The notes under the pieces: generated by a model | Told to the model about the DNA's origin: nothing | What the model saw: only the letters and a program-made list of their open reading frames with translations | Databases searched by the model: none | NCBI GenBank assembly: GCA_025642065.1 | Contig: JAODUP010000014.1 | Location: 124,001 to 188,000, forward strand | Length of the DNA stretch: 64,000 bases | Source of the DNA: Paralvinella palmiformis | Taxonomy: Eukaryota; Annelida; Polychaeta; Terebellida; Alvinellidae | Direction of reading: 5' to 3' | Part shown: positions 63,701-64,000 of the stretch, piece after piece | Numbering within the stretch: the first letter of the stretch is position 1 | Layout: each line of letters starts with the position of its first letter | Translations under genes and position numbers: made by a program

Positions 63701-63971
63701 TCTATCTGGTTGTACCATTTCATCATGTTACAACTGCTGGACTGCCAGTAATTATTTACGCTGTTCAACCTTTTCTCGTCCTCCGCAACCAGAAGAACAA
63801 TGACTACTTCTCGCTCGTCTCATTGTCAACTAATCCTCCACAAGTCAGTCATGGAGGAGGTCACACAATAGAGGATTCACACGACATGGCAGCTCTGTCC
63901 GCTTTAAAAGCTCTGTCTGCTAGTGGCCTGAATATTGTCCCAGATTCAAAGGATGTTGATCAGACCGATGG
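50766..63971 (+). CDS. stau: Staufen homologue, dsRNA-binding protein, 3'-truncated by the window
   Basis: Staufen binds double-stranded RNA structures and acts in mRNA transport, localisation, translation and decay in the cytoplasm. Exons: 50766-50841, 52590-52846, 53379-53534, 55380-55584, 57706-57845, 59000-59189, 59913-60010, 61205-61426, 61728-61874, 62207-62411, 62802-62990, 63420-63559, 63793-63971; all phases agree, giving 734 codons before the edge. The first ATG lies 19 bases after an acceptor (ACGCTTCTAG). dsRBD1 spans [11 protein letters not shown] to [14 protein letters not shown]; dsRBD2 [14 protein letters not shown] to [14 protein letters not shown]; dsRBD3 [17 protein letters not shown] to [13 protein letters not shown]; dsRBD4 [20 protein letters not shown] to [13 protein letters not shown]; dsRBD5, split at LPT/KNN, ends [10 protein letters not shown]. 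Compared with the vertebrate proteins, domains 3 and 4 and their basic linker are very close. The last exon ends on GG/GTAAGTG in phase 2, so the stop is outside. Confidence 0.97.
51704..51761. repeat. AT dinucleotide microsatellite
   Basis: Long (AT)n with one ACAT interruption in staufen intron 1. Confidence 0.95.
52590..53534 (+). other. stau: staufen exons 2-3: linker and start of dsRBD1
   Basis: Exon 52590-52846 codes for a Ser/Thr/Pro/Gly/Met-rich, low-complexity linker ([18 protein letters not shown]). Exon 53379-53534 has more linker ([19 protein letters not shown]) and the first helix of dsRBD1 ([14 protein letters not shown]). Donors GTAAGA and GTTAGT. Confidence 0.9.
54152..54340 (+). 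repeat. tRNA-derived SINE, family A, in staufen intron 3
   Basis: Head GGTGCCTCCGTGGTTTAGTG, B-box GTGTTCGAATCTCAG, body and AAGTGGCCGTAAAACATCGT, then (CGT)n. Confidence 0.85.
55380..55584 (+). other. stau: staufen exon 4: rest of dsRBD1
   Basis: Encodes [40 protein letters not shown] and [12 protein letters not shown], then a proline-rich piece. The G-P-A-H-K-K loop and K-K-A-x-H helix contain the usual RNA-contacting residues. Donor GGAG/GTAAAC. Confidence 0.95.
55744..56380. mobile_element. Inverted-repeat element (MITE) with TA target in staufen intron 4
   Basis: Left GGTCCCGGCCATTAAGCCGA at 55744 and right end, as reverse complement, GGTCCTGGCCATTAAGCTGA ending at 56380; both flanked by TA. 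Length 637 bases, no transposase. The left end also carries an inner inverted copy (TCGGCTTAATGGCCGGGGCT at about 55802), forming a hairpin. Confidence 0.75.
56780..57150 (+). pseudogene. Related pogo-type element end with transposase N-terminal remnant
   Basis: At 56787-56880 the plus strand reads [20 protein letters not shown] and, one frame over, [16 protein letters not shown], matching the S-Y-D-x-x-F-K-L-K-V...A-A-R helix-turn-helix start of pogo-like transposases. From about 57040 the sequence is an inverted copy of 55750-55860, including AGGGTAA and CGGCCATTAAGGCGACC. So part of an autonomous relative lies next to the MITE. Confidence 0.55.
57320..57440 (+). repeat. tRNA-like SINE in staufen intron 4
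   Basis: GGCTCAGTGGTTAGAACACC (A-box half) and GTGGGTTCAAATCCGGCC (B-box), followed by TTTCCCTTGGGAGGC. Body similar to family E. Not a plausible functional tRNA, because the acceptor-stem halves do not pair. Confidence 0.6.
57706..59189 (+). other. stau: staufen exons 5-6: dsRBD2
   Basis: Exon 57706-57845 codes for [20 protein letters not shown] and a short loop; exon 59000-59189 continues [20 protein letters not shown] and [20 protein letters not shown]. In Staufen proteins dsRBD2 has a loop insertion of variable length; here it is about 30 residues ([19 protein letters not shown] and on). An acceptor GTATCAG/TATCCA at 58998-58999 fits the phase; the AG seven bases earlier does not. Confidence 0.92.
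59224..59365. repeat. Inverted-repeat element of GAATTGA units in staufen intron 6
   Basis: Starts GGGTCAATTCAATTCC and ends GGAATTGGAATTGAGCCC, with ATTGGAATTGACC units between. Similar to 9030-9112. Confidence 0.6.
59913..61426 (+). other. stau: staufen exons 7-8: dsRBD3 and basic linker
   Basis: Exon 59913-60010 codes for [20 protein letters not shown]; exon 61205-61426 for [40 protein letters not shown] and the linker [13 protein letters not shown]. dsRBD3 is a main RNA-binding domain of Staufen; H-M-K and K-K-x-x-K-K residues are present. Confidence 0.95.
61728..62411 (+). other. stau: staufen exons 9-10: dsRBD4
   Basis: Exon 61728-61874 codes for [20 protein letters not shown] to RRKEFVMQ; exon 62207-62411 for [31 protein letters not shown] and [12 protein letters not shown]. 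The first boundary is ambiguous: AG at 61726-61727 or, six bases later, CAG at 61731-61733, both in phase. Confidence 0.94.
61985..62095 (+). repeat. SINE family A, 3' part, in staufen intron 9
   Basis: CACTTCATTACCTTGGGATA to AAGTGGCCGTAAAACATTGA, the body and tail without the tRNA head. Confidence 0.7.
62802..63971 (+). other. stau: staufen exons 11-13: linker, SSM-like region and dsRBD5
   Basis: Exon 62802-62990 codes for [20 protein letters not shown] and [16 protein letters not shown], where vertebrate Staufen-swapping motifs lie; exon 63420-63559 for [14 protein letters not shown] and [20 protein letters not shown]; exon 63793-63971 for [20 protein letters not shown] and [14 protein letters not shown]. 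dsRBD5 here lacks most basic RNA-contacting residues, as in the family, where it serves protein contacts. Confidence 0.93.
63111..63235 (+). repeat. tRNA-derived SINE, family A, in staufen intron 11
   Basis: GGGTGCCTCTGTGGTCTAGT, GGTAGCGCGTTGGACCACAG and B-box GAGTTCGAAATCTCAG (one extra A), then body; the 3' half is lost. Confidence 0.8.
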
Positions 63972-64000
63972 GTAAGTGAGACGAATATGTTAACATGGAC

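Overview
This is an AT-rich, intron-rich metazoan window. Dense tRNA-derived SINEs, many microsatellites and decayed transposons, a single staufen gene that keeps all five double-stranded RNA-binding domains, and EMI/EGF exons suggest an invertebrate, most likely a lophotrochozoan such as a mollusc. That placement is an inference: nothing in the window fixes the species.

Positions 1-18 kb are mostly a repeat graveyard. It holds pieces of at least four non-LTR retrotransposons (about 2.1-2.8 kb on +; 10.1, 12.6-13.1, 14.3-15.0 and 15.2-17.3 kb on -), a Tigger/pogo-type tail at 13.6-14.0 kb, two THAP-like zinc-finger fragments (4.6-4.9 kb + and 8.7-8.9 kb -), several tRNA-derived SINEs and a few unrecognised ORFs.

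Positions 18.3-22.7 kb hold a probable + strand gene that I do not recognise. A TATA box is followed by a non-coding exon ending in a strong splice donor, then four coding exons whose phases all agree. They encode a 213-residue protein with a basic N-terminal region, a hydrophobic segment and a helical, glutamine-rich C-terminal part.

Positions 25.6-34.5 kb hold a - strand gene for a secreted EMI/EGF-like protein: signal peptide, basic stretch, EMI module over two exons, a half EGF exon, then class 1-1 EGF exons. A 2.4-2.9 kb tandem duplication inside the gene doubled a pair of EGF exons. One duplicated exon carries a 1-bp frameshift, and one duplicate has lost about 420 bp.

Positions 35-50 kb are again mobile DNA: a DDE-transposon fragment near 36.2 kb, SINEs, and a nested cluster at 42.6-49.0 kb. 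In the cluster a 1.1-kb hAT element with an 8-bp target duplication lies inside a 4.5-kb pogo-like element, which may itself lie inside a larger hAT relative. A - strand CR1/L2-like retrotransposon covers 49.0-50.15 kb.

Positions 50.7 kb to the right edge carry the + strand staufen homologue, with 13 exons and all five dsRNA-binding domains, each split by one intron. The last visible exon ends on a splice donor, so the 3' end lies outside the window. Its introns contain SINEs and at least two inverted-repeat elements. No CRISPR array, rRNA gene or convincing functional tRNA gene was seen.
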